Positions 9,790 through 17,438 of a DNA stretch of 64,000 bases are shown here, one piece after another; positions within the stretch are counted from its first letter, which is position 1, and every line of letters begins with the position of its first letter. The notes beneath the pieces are model-generated. The model made no database searches. It worked only from the letters and a program-made list of their open reading frames with translations, and had not been told where the DNA came from. The stretch is from Bacteriovoracaceae bacterium (GTDB lineage Bacteria > Bdellovibrionota > Bacteriovoracia > Bacteriovoracales > Bacteriovoracaceae). The stretch is from the NCBI GenBank assembly GCA_020630335.1, contig JAHDBN010000006.1, positions 53,602 through 117,601 on the forward strand. Direction: 5' to 3'. Both the position numbers and the translations under genes were made by a program.

Positions 9790-11487
9790 TTATCCTATGC
9801 TTAAATCATATAATTTTTTATACTCACCATTTTTTAAAACTAATTCTTTATGGCTACCTCGCTCTGCAATCTCTCCGTTTTTCAAAAGTACTATTTCATC
9901 ATAGTCTTTTATCGTATTGAGTCTATGAGCAATAGATATAATTGTCTTATTTTTTAGCAATTCATTAAGAGATTGGGAAATATTTCTTTCAGTTTCATTA
10001 TCCAAGGCTGAAGTCGCTTCATCAAAAATATATATAGGAGCTTTCTTATTTAATGCCCTAACTAAACTTATTCGTTGGTTTTGACCTCCAGAGAAATTTC
10101 GCCCTCCCTCTTTTATCATTTCCTCTCCTGAACCATCCAAGAAATCAAGCTTCATTTTCTGTTTAATCTCTTTAAGATGATCATTTTTCCTTCTTCCTAA
10201 TCGGATATTTTCTTCCAGAGAGTCTTCAATCAAGAATCCTTTTTGATCAACATAAGAAAATAGAGACCTAAGCTCCCTTTTATTTATTTTTGAAATTTCC
10301 AAATCATCAATTAAAATCTCACCTGAATCAACCTCATAGAGTCTCAACAATAAACTTAATACAGTAGACTTACCCGAACCTGAAGCACCAACAAGACCAA
10401 CCTTGCTTCCTTTTTTTATAATCAAATTAAAGTTTTTTAACACAACTTCTGAATTATAGCTAAAACATACATTTTTAAATTCAATCGACTTGTTGAATTT
10501 AAGATTATGAGTATCCTCGCTATTTTCATCTTCAATATCTAAATCAAGTAACGAATAAATTCTATCTGCTGAAGCTCTCGCTTGATTAAGCCCTACGTTT
10601 GCAATATTGATTTTTTTTATAGGTTCTAAAAATAAAGCCAATGCTGCTACAAAACTCATGAACTCACTTGTTGTTAACTCGCCAGCTTGAATCCTAAGAA
10701 AAGCAAAAATAATAATCCCAATAAGAGCACATACTCCCACCAGTTCAACTGAGGGTTTAGAATGTTCCTCATAGGAGATTGCTTTAACTCTGGACTCTAA
10801 GAACTCTTTATTTTTATTTTTATATTTCTCTAGAAATTTTTCTTCTACGTTGTAAATCTTAATTGGAATAATCCCAAAAATAATCTCATTCATTTGCTCC
10901 GTTAGTTCACCCATTATATTTTGAGCTCTTCTAGTATGTTTTTTTATTTTCTTCCCAGTATAACTTAAAATTAAAACGACTATCGGGATAATTGCGAAAA
11001 CAAAGAGTGTTAATTTCCAATCATGATAAATTGCAACACCTAATAAAACTATTGCAGAAATAGGCTCTCTGAAAATATTTGAAGCAAAATTCATAGAGAG
11101 TGCGAAAGAATTTGTATCAAAAATCCCTATCGAAACTAACTCTCCTGATTTATATTTACTGATTTCTCTATAGGGCCTTAAGCTTATAGATGAATAAATT
11201 TTTTCTCTTATAGTACAAGCAGCATCCTCTACAATATTTCTTAAATTCCCATAATGAAAAACTCTAAAAACAACAACTAATCCTTGTGAGAAGCAAAGGA
11301 TTAAGCATTTTTCAATCAAGCCATTTGCATGTTGTGTTCCATCAAAAATGAAATCAAATATTTCTTTAATATAAAATGCCTGAAAACCTTTTAACAAAGC
11401 AATAGGAATACCAAGAACAAGAGAAAAAATAAAAAGAACTTTATTTTTTTGTATAAATGGATAGATTTTTTTTAAGGTTTCAAACAT
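9790..11487 (-). CDS. MsbA-like ABC exporter, fused membrane and ATPase domains
   Basis: A 565-residue half-transporter. The N-terminal membrane domain (about residues 15-310) has around six hydrophobic helices. The ATPase domain follows, with Walker A GASGSGKST, the signature SGGQNQR, Walker B IYIFDEATSALD and the switch histidine in SIAHRLNTI. The signature has N where most relatives have R (SGGQRQR). The family works as a dimer in the inner membrane. Lipid A or phospholipid flipping, as in MsbA, is likely for a Gram-negative neighbourhood but not proven, and a multidrug or peptide exporter is the alternative. It lies between a small membrane-anchored protein and glyS, with 3-11 bp gaps. 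Confidence 0.85.
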   Translation of the reverse strand: MFETLKKIYPFIQKNKVLFIFSLVLGIPIALLKGFQAFYIKEIFDFIFDGTQHANGLIEKCLILCFSQGLVVVFRVFHYGNLRNIVEDAACTIREKIYSSISLRPYREISKYKSGELVSIGIFDTNSFALSMNFASNIFREPISAIVLLGVAIYHDWKLTLFVFAIIPIVVLILSYTGKKIKKHTRRAQNIMGELTEQMNEIIFGIIPIKIYNVEEKFLEKYKNKNKEFLESRVKAISYEEHSKPSVELVGVCALIGIIIFAFLRIQAGELTTSEFMSFVAALALFLEPIKKINIANVGLNQARASADRIYSLLDLDIEDENSEDTHNLKFNKSIEFKNVCFSYNSEVVLKNFNLIIKKGSKVGLVGASGSGKSTVLSLLLRLYEVDSGEILIDDLEISKINKRELRSLFSYVDQKGFLIEDSLEENIRLGRRKNDHLKEIKQKMKLDFLDGSGEEMIKEGGRNFSGGQNQRISLVRALNKKAPIYIFDEATSALDNETERNISQSLNELLKNKTIISIAHRLNTIKDYDEIVLLKNGEIAERGSHKELVLKNGEYKKLYDLSIG

Positions 11488-11498
11488 GCAAGAAGAGT

Positions 11499-12026
11499 TT
11501 ACTCTTGATTATTACACATCTCATATTTTTTAAATAAAAAGAGATTTGAATTTTCTACATGTTTTTTTACTTTTGTATATAAATCAGCATCGCTAGCAAG
11601 AGTTCCAAGAAAACTACAAAACAATGTTTTCTCAGCCCTATCAATAGCTTTTTGTTGATTCTCTAACTGTGAAGCATTTGCGGTCGGCTTCTCATCTTGT
11701 TGCTTCCAAGAAACAATGTCGTATTTTGTCTCTCTCGGCCATCCCATAAGATGCTCATTATAGAAAAGAACAACTTTTTTATTTTCTAAATTAAAAAGCT
11801 CTTGAGCAACAGCATCATCTTTTACCGAAAAAAAGAAAGTCAGTTGTTCTCCAAAACCTTCATCTAATGTTCCCTCCCAGGTTTTCAGAACCTTACCTTT
11901 CTGAGAAATCTTCGTAAGATTCCCTACTCTTTTTCCTTTAGAATAAACATAATCAAAAAGAATAAACTTTGCTGCAATACCTGCAACTATTAAGATAATA
12001 AAAAATAAAAACAAAAACTTTTTCAT
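11499..12026 (-). CDS. Small membrane-anchored protein, unknown function
   Basis: A 175-residue protein with one N-terminal membrane segment (LFLFFIILIVAGIAAKFILF) and a soluble region starting YVYSKGKRVGNLTKISQKGKV. That start, followed by KTWEGTLDEG and a mixed beta region, is a pattern I have seen in small uncharacterised envelope proteins of Bacteroidota and other Gram-negatives. The function is unknown. The start codon follows directly on the seven-T run of a terminator-like hairpin placed after the histone gene, and no ribosome binding site separates them. The MsbA-like gene follows 11 bp downstream, so this could be its accessory protein (inference). Confidence 0.6.
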   Translation of the reverse strand: MKKFLFLFFIILIVAGIAAKFILFDYVYSKGKRVGNLTKISQKGKVLKTWEGTLDEGFGEQLTFFFSVKDDAVAQELFNLENKKVVLFYNEHLMGWPRETKYDIVSWKQQDEKPTANASQLENQQKAIDRAEKTLFCSFLGTLASDADLYTKVKKHVENSNLFLFKKYEMCNNQE

Positions 12027-12081
12027 AAAAAAACCCCAAAAAGATATTTTCTTATTTTATTGAGAAAAAACCGTTTTGGGG
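12027..12081 (-). terminator. Terminator-like hairpin between histone gene and the next gene
   Basis: On the minus strand CCCCAAAA (12081-12074) pairs with TTTTGGGG (12041-12034) across a loop of about 32 bases, followed by seven Ts (12033-12027). The T run ends exactly at the ATG of the next gene. The stem is eight pairs and the loop is long, so strength is uncertain. Confidence 0.55.
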
Positions 12082-12101
12082 AATATATTTTATTAAGGAA
12101 A

Positions 12102-12293
12102 TTAGCTAGCCATAATATCGTAAGGTCTGATTGTCTTTCTTCCATTAGCCTTACATTTTTTTTGAGCTTGATCTACATACCAGTGAACCATTTCGTTCAT
12201 AGCTTCTAAAGCATCAGAAGATACATTAAATCCTTTACCTTTTAGAGCTTCTTTAGTTTTTGATCCTACTAATAACATTTCTTTCTTTGCCAT
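12102..12293 (-). CDS. Bacterial histone-fold protein (Bdellovibrio Bd0055/HBb type)
   Basis: A 63-residue, lysine-rich single histone fold. KEMLLVGSKTKEALKGKGF is the first helix and loop. The middle helix is SSDALEAMNEMVHWYVDQAQKKCKAN, and the tail GRKTIRPYDIM carries the R-K-T...D-I motif of histone loop 2 and helix 3. Length and layout match the Bdellovibrio bacteriovorus histone, which published work describes as an abundant nucleoid protein. AAAGGAGAGG precedes the ATG and a good sigma-70-type promoter lies upstream, so it is probably well expressed. It has its own promoter and a terminator-like hairpin. It should bind DNA as a dimer. Whether it bends or coats DNA cannot be read from sequence. 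Confidence 0.85.
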   Translation of the reverse strand: MAKKEMLLVGSKTKEALKGKGFNVSSDALEAMNEMVHWYVDQAQKKCKANGRKTIRPYDIMAS

Positions 12294-12348
12294 AACCTCT
12301 CCTTTATTGGTTTTCTAAGCTGTTTAAGCTGCTTTGTTAACAATTCAG

Positions 12349-12376
12349 ATTTTAGAGAGAATTCACTAAATTTCAA
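12349..12376 (-). promoter_or_regulatory. Predicted sigma-70 promoter for the histone gene
   Basis: On the minus strand TTGAAA (12376-12371) and TAAAAT (12354-12349) are separated by 16 bases. The resulting 5' leader to the histone ATG would be about 50 bases. Only motif evidence supports it. Confidence 0.5.
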
Positions 12377-12399
12377 GAGCTAACTTAGAAATAGAAATT

Positions 12400-13149
12400 T
12401 TAGCCGCCAAATATAAACTGAGATGATTTAATATGGTCTTGATTTAGCTGAAATTGCTGGAGCAAATAAGTATAGATTTGCTTCGTCATGGAAATGTCTA
12501 CCTCAATAAATTCTTTGTACTCTTTGTAACTCGTCTTTAAAACTTTTAAGAAAAACTCTTGCTCAAAAGCTTGCTGAGTAGTCGAACTACAATCAAGGCA
12601 ATCAAACCTGCCTTCTAATAATTTAAATCTTCCTGCAAGCTTTAAATCTTTCTCACAAGTTGCACAGCTTACCAAGTCAGGAAAAATCCCTAAGTAATAA
12701 ATTAATTTCCCTAGAAACAAACTACAAAAAGAAGCAATCTTTAAATTTTTGCTTTCACTTGCTTTTTCAAGATAAAAGCTAGCATTAGAAAGAAGATTAT
12801 ATAACTCTCCAACTTCTTTACCTTGATTTAAATTATCTTCGATCGAAACGTGTGTAATTAACTCACAAAAAAAATTTAAAAGAAAAAATGCTTTATAATC
12901 TTTTTCTATACTCTTATGCTGCCAATGCCCTTTCCATTCTTTGCAATTAAACATTTGAGACTTAGAACTACTCAAAGTGACAAGCAATGCATTTCCTAAT
13001 TGTATATTACTAGGCTTTTGCTTCGCTCCGCCGCCTCTTCCTCCATAAAAAAGTACTGTCTTCTTCTCTCCAGTTTCTAAGAGCACATCAGAAATAATAT
13101 GTCGATCTTGAAATATTTTTTTATTTAAAACAAGTACTTTGCAATGCAT
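12400..13149 (-). CDS. recO: DNA repair protein RecO
   Basis: A 249-residue recombination mediator that loads RecA at gaps with RecR. The N-terminal OB-fold region reads VLVLNKKIFQDRHIISDVLLETGEKKTVLFYGG, with a basic GGRGGGAKQK patch. The middle is helical, and a C-terminal zinc-binding CATC...CLDC pair (about residues 162-186) is as in RecO. Overall length is normal. Its first 29 bases overlap the end of the upstream DEVH helicase gene, so the two are translationally coupled. The histone gene follows 106 bp downstream under its own promoter. Confidence 0.82.
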   Translation of the reverse strand: MHCKVLVLNKKIFQDRHIISDVLLETGEKKTVLFYGGRGGGAKQKPSNIQLGNALLVTLSSSKSQMFNCKEWKGHWQHKSIEKDYKAFFLLNFFCELITHVSIEDNLNQGKEVGELYNLLSNASFYLEKASESKNLKIASFCSLFLGKLIYYLGIFPDLVSCATCEKDLKLAGRFKLLEGRFDCLDCSSTTQQAFEQEFFLKVLKTSYKEYKEFIEVDISMTKQIYTYLLQQFQLNQDHIKSSQFIFGG

Positions 13150-14074
13150 GAAAAAACATAACTCCTATTTCAAAAAAATTCATCTTCTTCGCTTCTATAA
13201 AGTTATCATCTCTAAAGTAAACATTAAAATCTTCACCACGTCTTCCGGCCCTAGAAAGCATTTGATTAAAAAACTTTCGGTCTCCTAACTCATAAGAGAT
13301 GATTGCTGTATTTATCTCAGGGAGATTTACACCATGACTCAATACTGTAGTTGCAACAAAGAATTGTACATCGTCCTTCTTTTCTAGTGAAAACTGATAG
13401 GCTTCGCCTCCGACACATCCCAAAGAGCTTATCCCCATCCTCCTTGCCCAATCTAAATATTCGTTCACTTTTCTTCTGTATTTAACAAATAGAATTACTC
13501 TTCCTATTCTCAACCTACTCAATATTAATATTTTTAGTAAAATCTTATTATCTGAAACTTTATACGCACCCAATGGATTATTCTTAAGCTTCATATTTCC
13601 AAGATCAAGCATATAGTTATGAGAAAAAGTCAGTGCCGTATCTAGTTTGAACTTTTTTATTAACTCATCATCCATAGTCGCACTCAAAGATAAACAATTA
13701 TTGAATATTGAAAAAGTTTCATCTCTAAATTTCTTTAAGCTATCTCGAAAACTGTCCCAAAGATAAAAAAGATGAACTTCATCTATAATTAAGAGATCAT
13801 TTTCTTTTATGGAAAAATTATTTAATCTTGCCAAGAAATTTTCAACCGTGCCCGCATAAATCTTAAAATTATTGCCATCATCTAAGTAAAGCTCATCTTT
13901 TGAAAATTTTCCTTTAAACTCTTCAGCTAAAGCTCTAAGAGGAGAAATATAATAAATTTTTCCTTGATAATTTTTATAAATATCAAGAATCATTCTAGTT
14001 TTACCCCAAGCAGGAGGAGCCAAAAAAAGAAGAGATATATTTTTTATTTCTAATAATTGTTGTACTGAAATCAC
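13121..14074 (-). CDS. Compact DEVH-box superfamily 2 helicase
   Basis: A 317-residue protein that is little more than two RecA-like domains. Motif I is APPAWGKTR (residues 19-27), Ia is YISPLRALAEEF, II is DEVH (98-101) and III is SAT (131-133). Domain 2 has VILFVKYRRKV, ATTVLSHGVNLPEI (motif V) and MLSRAGRRGED (motif VI), which look Ski2/Hel308-like. No accessory domain is present, which is unusually small for the family. The gene overlaps recO by 29 bp, so a role in repair or replication-fork processing is inferred. Divergent nfu lies 70 bp upstream. Confidence 0.8.
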   Translation of the reverse strand: MISVQQLLEIKNISLLFLAPPAWGKTRMILDIYKNYQGKIYYISPLRALAEEFKGKFSKDELYLDDGNNFKIYAGTVENFLARLNNFSIKENDLLIIDEVHLFYLWDSFRDSLKKFRDETFSIFNNCLSLSATMDDELIKKFKLDTALTFSHNYMLDLGNMKLKNNPLGAYKVSDNKILLKILILSRLRIGRVILFVKYRRKVNEYLDWARRMGISSLGCVGGEAYQFSLEKKDDVQFFVATTVLSHGVNLPEINTAIISYELGDRKFFNQMLSRAGRRGEDFNVYFRDDNFIEAKKMNFFEIGVMFFHALQSTCFK

Positions 14075-14144
14075 TATCTGATGACTTGCAAAAACTGAAT
14101 AAACATTCTAATTTGTAAGTACTTGAATTCACGAGGAGATATCT

Positions 14145-14399
14145 ATGATGCGTAAAATAGAAAAAATTTTTGATGCTCAAGTAAGACCTGTTCTTGCTCA
14201 ACATGGTGGAGATATTGAATTAATGGATTATGACAATGATATTCTATATATTGCATTTAAAGGTGGATGCCAGGGTTGCTCAAGTGCTAGTGCAACTCTT
14301 AGAGATGGTGTCGAAAAAATCTTAATGGAGAAGTTTCCTGAAATTGAAAAAATTGTCGACATGACAAATCATGCTGATGGCCAAAATCCCTATATGTAA
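14145..14399 (+). CDS. NifU-like (Nfu) iron-sulfur cluster scaffold
   Basis: An 84-residue protein equal to the C-terminal NifU domain. It starts KIEKIFDAQVRPVLAQHGGDIEL and holds the cluster-binding CxxC in GGCQGCSSA, then LRDGVEKIL. The family carries a Fe-S cluster between two subunits and delivers it to target proteins. GAGGAG lies 6 bases before the first of two adjacent ATG codons, and the second (14148) is also possible. A broken GNAT gene begins at the last base of its stop codon (TAATG), so the two were coupled. Confidence 0.9.
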   Translation: MMRKIEKIFDAQVRPVLAQHGGDIELMDYDNDILYIAFKGGCQGCSSASATLRDGVEKILMEKFPEIEKIVDMTNHADGQNPYM

Positions 14400-14906
14400 T
14401 GATTACTCTCAAAAAACCTACACTAAGCGATCAAACTGAATACTATAAAGCTCACAAAATCATGCAAAAAGAAGATTTTGATTTTGCCTTCGACCTAAAT
14501 ACTTTTGAATCTTTTACTGAATATTTGAAGAGAAATCAAGAACTTGAAAAAGGAATAAACTTAAAACACATGGTTCCTGCAAGTTTTTTGGGTATCCTAC
14601 AGTGAAAGCAATAATCTTGTTGGACGAATTTCTCTAAGACATAGCCTGAACGATTTTCTTAAAAAAATTGGTGGGCATATTGGATACTGCATTCTTCCTG
14701 AATATCGTCAAAAAGGGTATGCCTCTGAAGCCTGTAGACAGGGATTAGTATACCTCAAGGAAAACCTTAAGATCAAAAGAGCTTTAATTACTTGCTCCCC
14801 AGACAATAAAGGTTCGATTAAAGTTATCCAGAAAAATAGTGGTGTTTTCGAAAATCAGATAAACCATGAAGGTGTTATTAAGAATCGATATTGGGTAGAA
14901 TTATAA
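14399..14906 (+). pseudogene. GNAT N-acetyltransferase gene with a -1 frameshift in a T run
   Basis: The first frame gives 68 residues, MITLKKPTLSDQTEYYKAH up to MVPASFLGILQ, then stops at 14605. Adding one T to the run of six Ts at 14584-14589 restores VPASFFWVSYSESNNLVGR and then about 95 more residues to the TAA at 14904-14906. The restored part has the GNAT core GGHIGYCILPEYRQKGYASEA, then ITCSPDNKGSIKVIQKN and the typical end KNRYWVEL. The restored gene would be about 169 residues, a normal length. The break may be a true mutation, a homopolymer sequencing error, or transcriptional slippage. It is coupled to nfu upstream. Confidence 0.8.
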
Positions 14907-14908
14907 AG

Positions 14909-15871
14909 CTACATCCAGCTTAGTTTCAAAGGCATCTCTTTAAAAAACTTTGCTCCCGCAGATTTTTCTTTTCTTACTTCATAAAAGTTTGAAATCACTT
15001 TGTTGGTAAAGATATTTTCAGGAATATCCTCCATGACCTCCAAGGAGGAAACTACATTATTTTCTGGGAAAACCTTGAAAATAAAGTTCACTCCAGTTTT
15101 AAAAATTTCTGATCTCGCCGATCCATTGATACATTCAAATCTTTCAATATAGATCTGCGAGATTTGATCTTTCTTTCTTTTTTTAAAGATTTTAAAATAA
15201 ATAAAAGATAGTGCTTTGCTCCGAAAAGATTTCGCTTTAAATTGCATAGTATTTTTTTCATTGTGTGCGACGTGAAGAGAACCTACTTTTATTCCTTTAT
15301 TAAAGACTTCTATTTCCTTTCCATTCAATTCACAACTGTACCTTCTATTTTTCAAAGAAAAAAAAGGGAAAAAATAGTGATATGATTTGAAATCAAAATG
15401 TTTCTCATACTTTATATCATTTAATTTTCTAGAAAAAAACTTCAATGCTTTTTCATTTTTAGATAATACTATTGAATAAAATCTCTCAATCTCTTTTAAT
15501 TCTTCTATATTATTTTTTTCTTTAATTAAACTAGAATAAACTTCTCTAAAACACAGTAACCCACGTCTTTCTCTTGGCCTCACTCTTAACTCACAAAGAT
15601 AACCAAGAGTTCTTTCTTCTCCTAGTATAAACTCTTTTCTTACTACAATAGTTCCTGAAACTACGATCTCTTCTTTTTCCCAGTAAACAATCGTATACCT
15701 TTTATCTTCATTCTCTTGATTAAAAAGATAATCTCTTTTTAAATTAATTGAGAGATCAAAGTCACTTGTTTCCATTTTTTGAGTTTCAAAAAAGCATCTA
15801 TATTTCTCTTCATCTGATTCTTTTAAGAAAGCAACATTAGGGAAACTCTCTAAGAATTTTACAAGATTCAT
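14909..15871 (-). CDS. GNAT-like acyltransferase coupled to a desaturase
   Basis: A 320-residue protein. Residues 55-120 look like a GNAT core: YTIVYWEKEEIVVSGTIVV strands, then GYLCELRVRPRERRGLLCF, where R-x-x-R-R-G matches the acyl-CoA binding loop. The following FYSIVLSKNEKALKFFSRK is a plausible late GNAT segment. The C-terminal 150 residues are not assigned. Its ATG follows the stop of the desaturase gene with no gap (TAGATG), so the two are translationally coupled. Members of this fold may use acetyl-CoA or long acyl-ACP donors. With a desaturase beside it, a lipid N-acyl role is a reasonable but unproven idea. Confidence 0.6.
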   Translation of the reverse strand: MNLVKFLESFPNVAFLKESDEEKYRCFFETQKMETSDFDLSINLKRDYLFNQENEDKRYTIVYWEKEEIVVSGTIVVRKEFILGEERTLGYLCELRVRPRERRGLLCFREVYSSLIKEKNNIEELKEIERFYSIVLSKNEKALKFFSRKLNDIKYEKHFDFKSYHYFFPFFSLKNRRYSCELNGKEIEVFNKGIKVGSLHVAHNEKNTMQFKAKSFRSKALSFIYFKIFKKRKKDQISQIYIERFECINGSARSEIFKTGVNFIFKVFPENNVVSSLEVMEDIPENIFTNKVISNFYEVRKEKSAGAKFFKEMPLKLSWM

Positions 15872-17341
15872 CTAAAACACTCTTTTTATTAGAAAGAATG
15901 GAGATAAAAGAGCATAAACTGGAGCCATACGTGAATAGGTAAAGACAACATTCTCATCTTTGGGAATGTTTACACCTTTAATCTTTTTCGTAGGCCCTGA
16001 ATAAATTTTTCTAGGATTTACAACTGAATATATATGCTTAAGTTTTTCATCTGATTGGTCATAAGCAAAAACTATTTTCTTTTTCTTAGAGAAAAACACA
16101 TTTTTCATCATTGAGAACCAAAGAACAAAAGAACTCTGAGTTCCTCTCACAAGTGGGTCCATCCAAAGTCCAGTCATCTCAGCAACATCTTTATGCTTTA
16201 CACCCAAATTCGATAAATTAATTTTATCCGGAATTGAATCAAGAGATCTAACTCTTAAATCTTCATTTAAAATATACCCTCCAACCAATTGCTTTTCTTT
16301 ATAGACTCCTATAGTTTTTGATTTTTCCAAAAAATCTAAACTATAGTTAATACCTATAAAATCTTTTGCTTTTCTTATAAACAACTCATAATCACATTTT
16401 TCAATTTCTTTGCTTGTGACTCTTTCGATTAAATCGATGTAGAATGTTTCCAAATATGATTTCTTAATATTTGCTTCTTTCTTATATAAAGAACTTTTTA
16501 ATAAAATCTGATGCAAGGGCCTTAAATTATAATAAGGTATACGTGAAAAAAGATGATGTTCATTATGAATTCCTATACTACAAGGAGCTAATAGTATTCT
16601 CTCCCACCAAGGAGAAATGATCGTTCTTGTCTTTTGTAATTCATTCTTATTTTTTAATCCAAAATGATCTGCAATACTACGAATTCTTAATATTAACTTT
16701 AAGCTAGTTAGAATTGATAAAACCCAAATTAACAAATAACTTTGAAGAGAAAAATAAAAGCAAACACCAATAGTAATAAGCGTGCAAACTAATCTCGTGT
16801 AGAAAAAAAGGGTTTGCTTCTTGTTTTCAAGTTCAAAATTTTTAGCATCTTTCGCTTCTTGGATAAAATCTCTACTGTTTAAGCCAAGTAGATCAAAGAC
16901 AAAAATTTTAACTATCTTTAAAGAGGACATTTTAAATACCCATTGAGAGTTTTGTTTCCTCGCAAAATCAGGATCTTCCATTGTATTGATATTTGATACT
17001 TTATGGTGTTTATTATGGTGCCTTCTGTAACCAAGCATACTCATGAAATGTAATCCACCTAAGAACTCACCTACGAAATCATTCAAGCCTTTATTATTAA
17101 ACAATAATCCATGTGCTCCTTCATGCATTAAAACAAGCAATGCATGCTGTCTTGAAGAAAGCAAAATAAAGCTACAAAAGAATAAAAACCATGAAGATGT
17201 ATTAACACAAGTAAAAACGAATATTACACATAAACTTAATTCTATTAATATTCTCAAGGAAGATCGAACTGGTTGAAGTATTTGCAGTTCTTGAATTTTC
17301 TCTTTACCTACGAAATCTCTTAGTGCTTTATATTCTTTCAT
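15872..17341 (-). CDS. Membrane fatty-acid desaturase fused to a GNAT-like domain
   Basis: A 489-residue protein in two parts. The N-terminal part (1-300) has hydrophobic helices and the three histidine clusters of membrane di-iron desaturases: HEGAH (73-77), HHNKHH (108-113) and HNEHH (259-263), with H226 in IADHFG. The C-terminal part (about 315-460) reads TIGVYKEKQLVGGYIL and then VAEMTGLWMDPLVRGTQSS, which follows the beta-turn and motif A layout of GNAT proteins. Stand-alone desaturases usually end soon after the third histidine cluster, so the tail is an extra domain. The ATG has no strong ribosome binding site. The likely substrate is an acyl chain, and the product is not predictable. 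Confidence 0.8.
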   Translation of the reverse strand: MKEYKALRDFVGKEKIQELQILQPVRSSLRILIELSLCVIFVFTCVNTSSWFLFFCSFILLSSRQHALLVLMHEGAHGLLFNNKGLNDFVGEFLGGLHFMSMLGYRRHHNKHHKVSNINTMEDPDFARKQNSQWVFKMSSLKIVKIFVFDLLGLNSRDFIQEAKDAKNFELENKKQTLFFYTRLVCTLITIGVCFYFSLQSYLLIWVLSILTSLKLILRIRSIADHFGLKNKNELQKTRTIISPWWERILLAPCSIGIHNEHHLFSRIPYYNLRPLHQILLKSSLYKKEANIKKSYLETFYIDLIERVTSKEIEKCDYELFIRKAKDFIGINYSLDFLEKSKTIGVYKEKQLVGGYILNEDLRVRSLDSIPDKINLSNLGVKHKDVAEMTGLWMDPLVRGTQSSFVLWFSMMKNVFFSKKKKIVFAYDQSDEKLKHIYSVVNPRKIYSGPTKKIKGVNIPKDENVVFTYSRMAPVYALLSPFFLIKRVF

Positions 17342-17438
17342 TCGATATTTTTATCAATTCCGAAAGAATATTTAATTATCTTTTGCTAAGAAAGGTAAGT
17401 TTTACACATCGCCCAGAGCGCCGCGTTATCGCTTTTAG

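Noticed and set aside
17342..17438. GC-rich patch after lepA as a terminator or small RNA
   Set aside because: Pairing is weak and no T run follows, so nothing can be supported.
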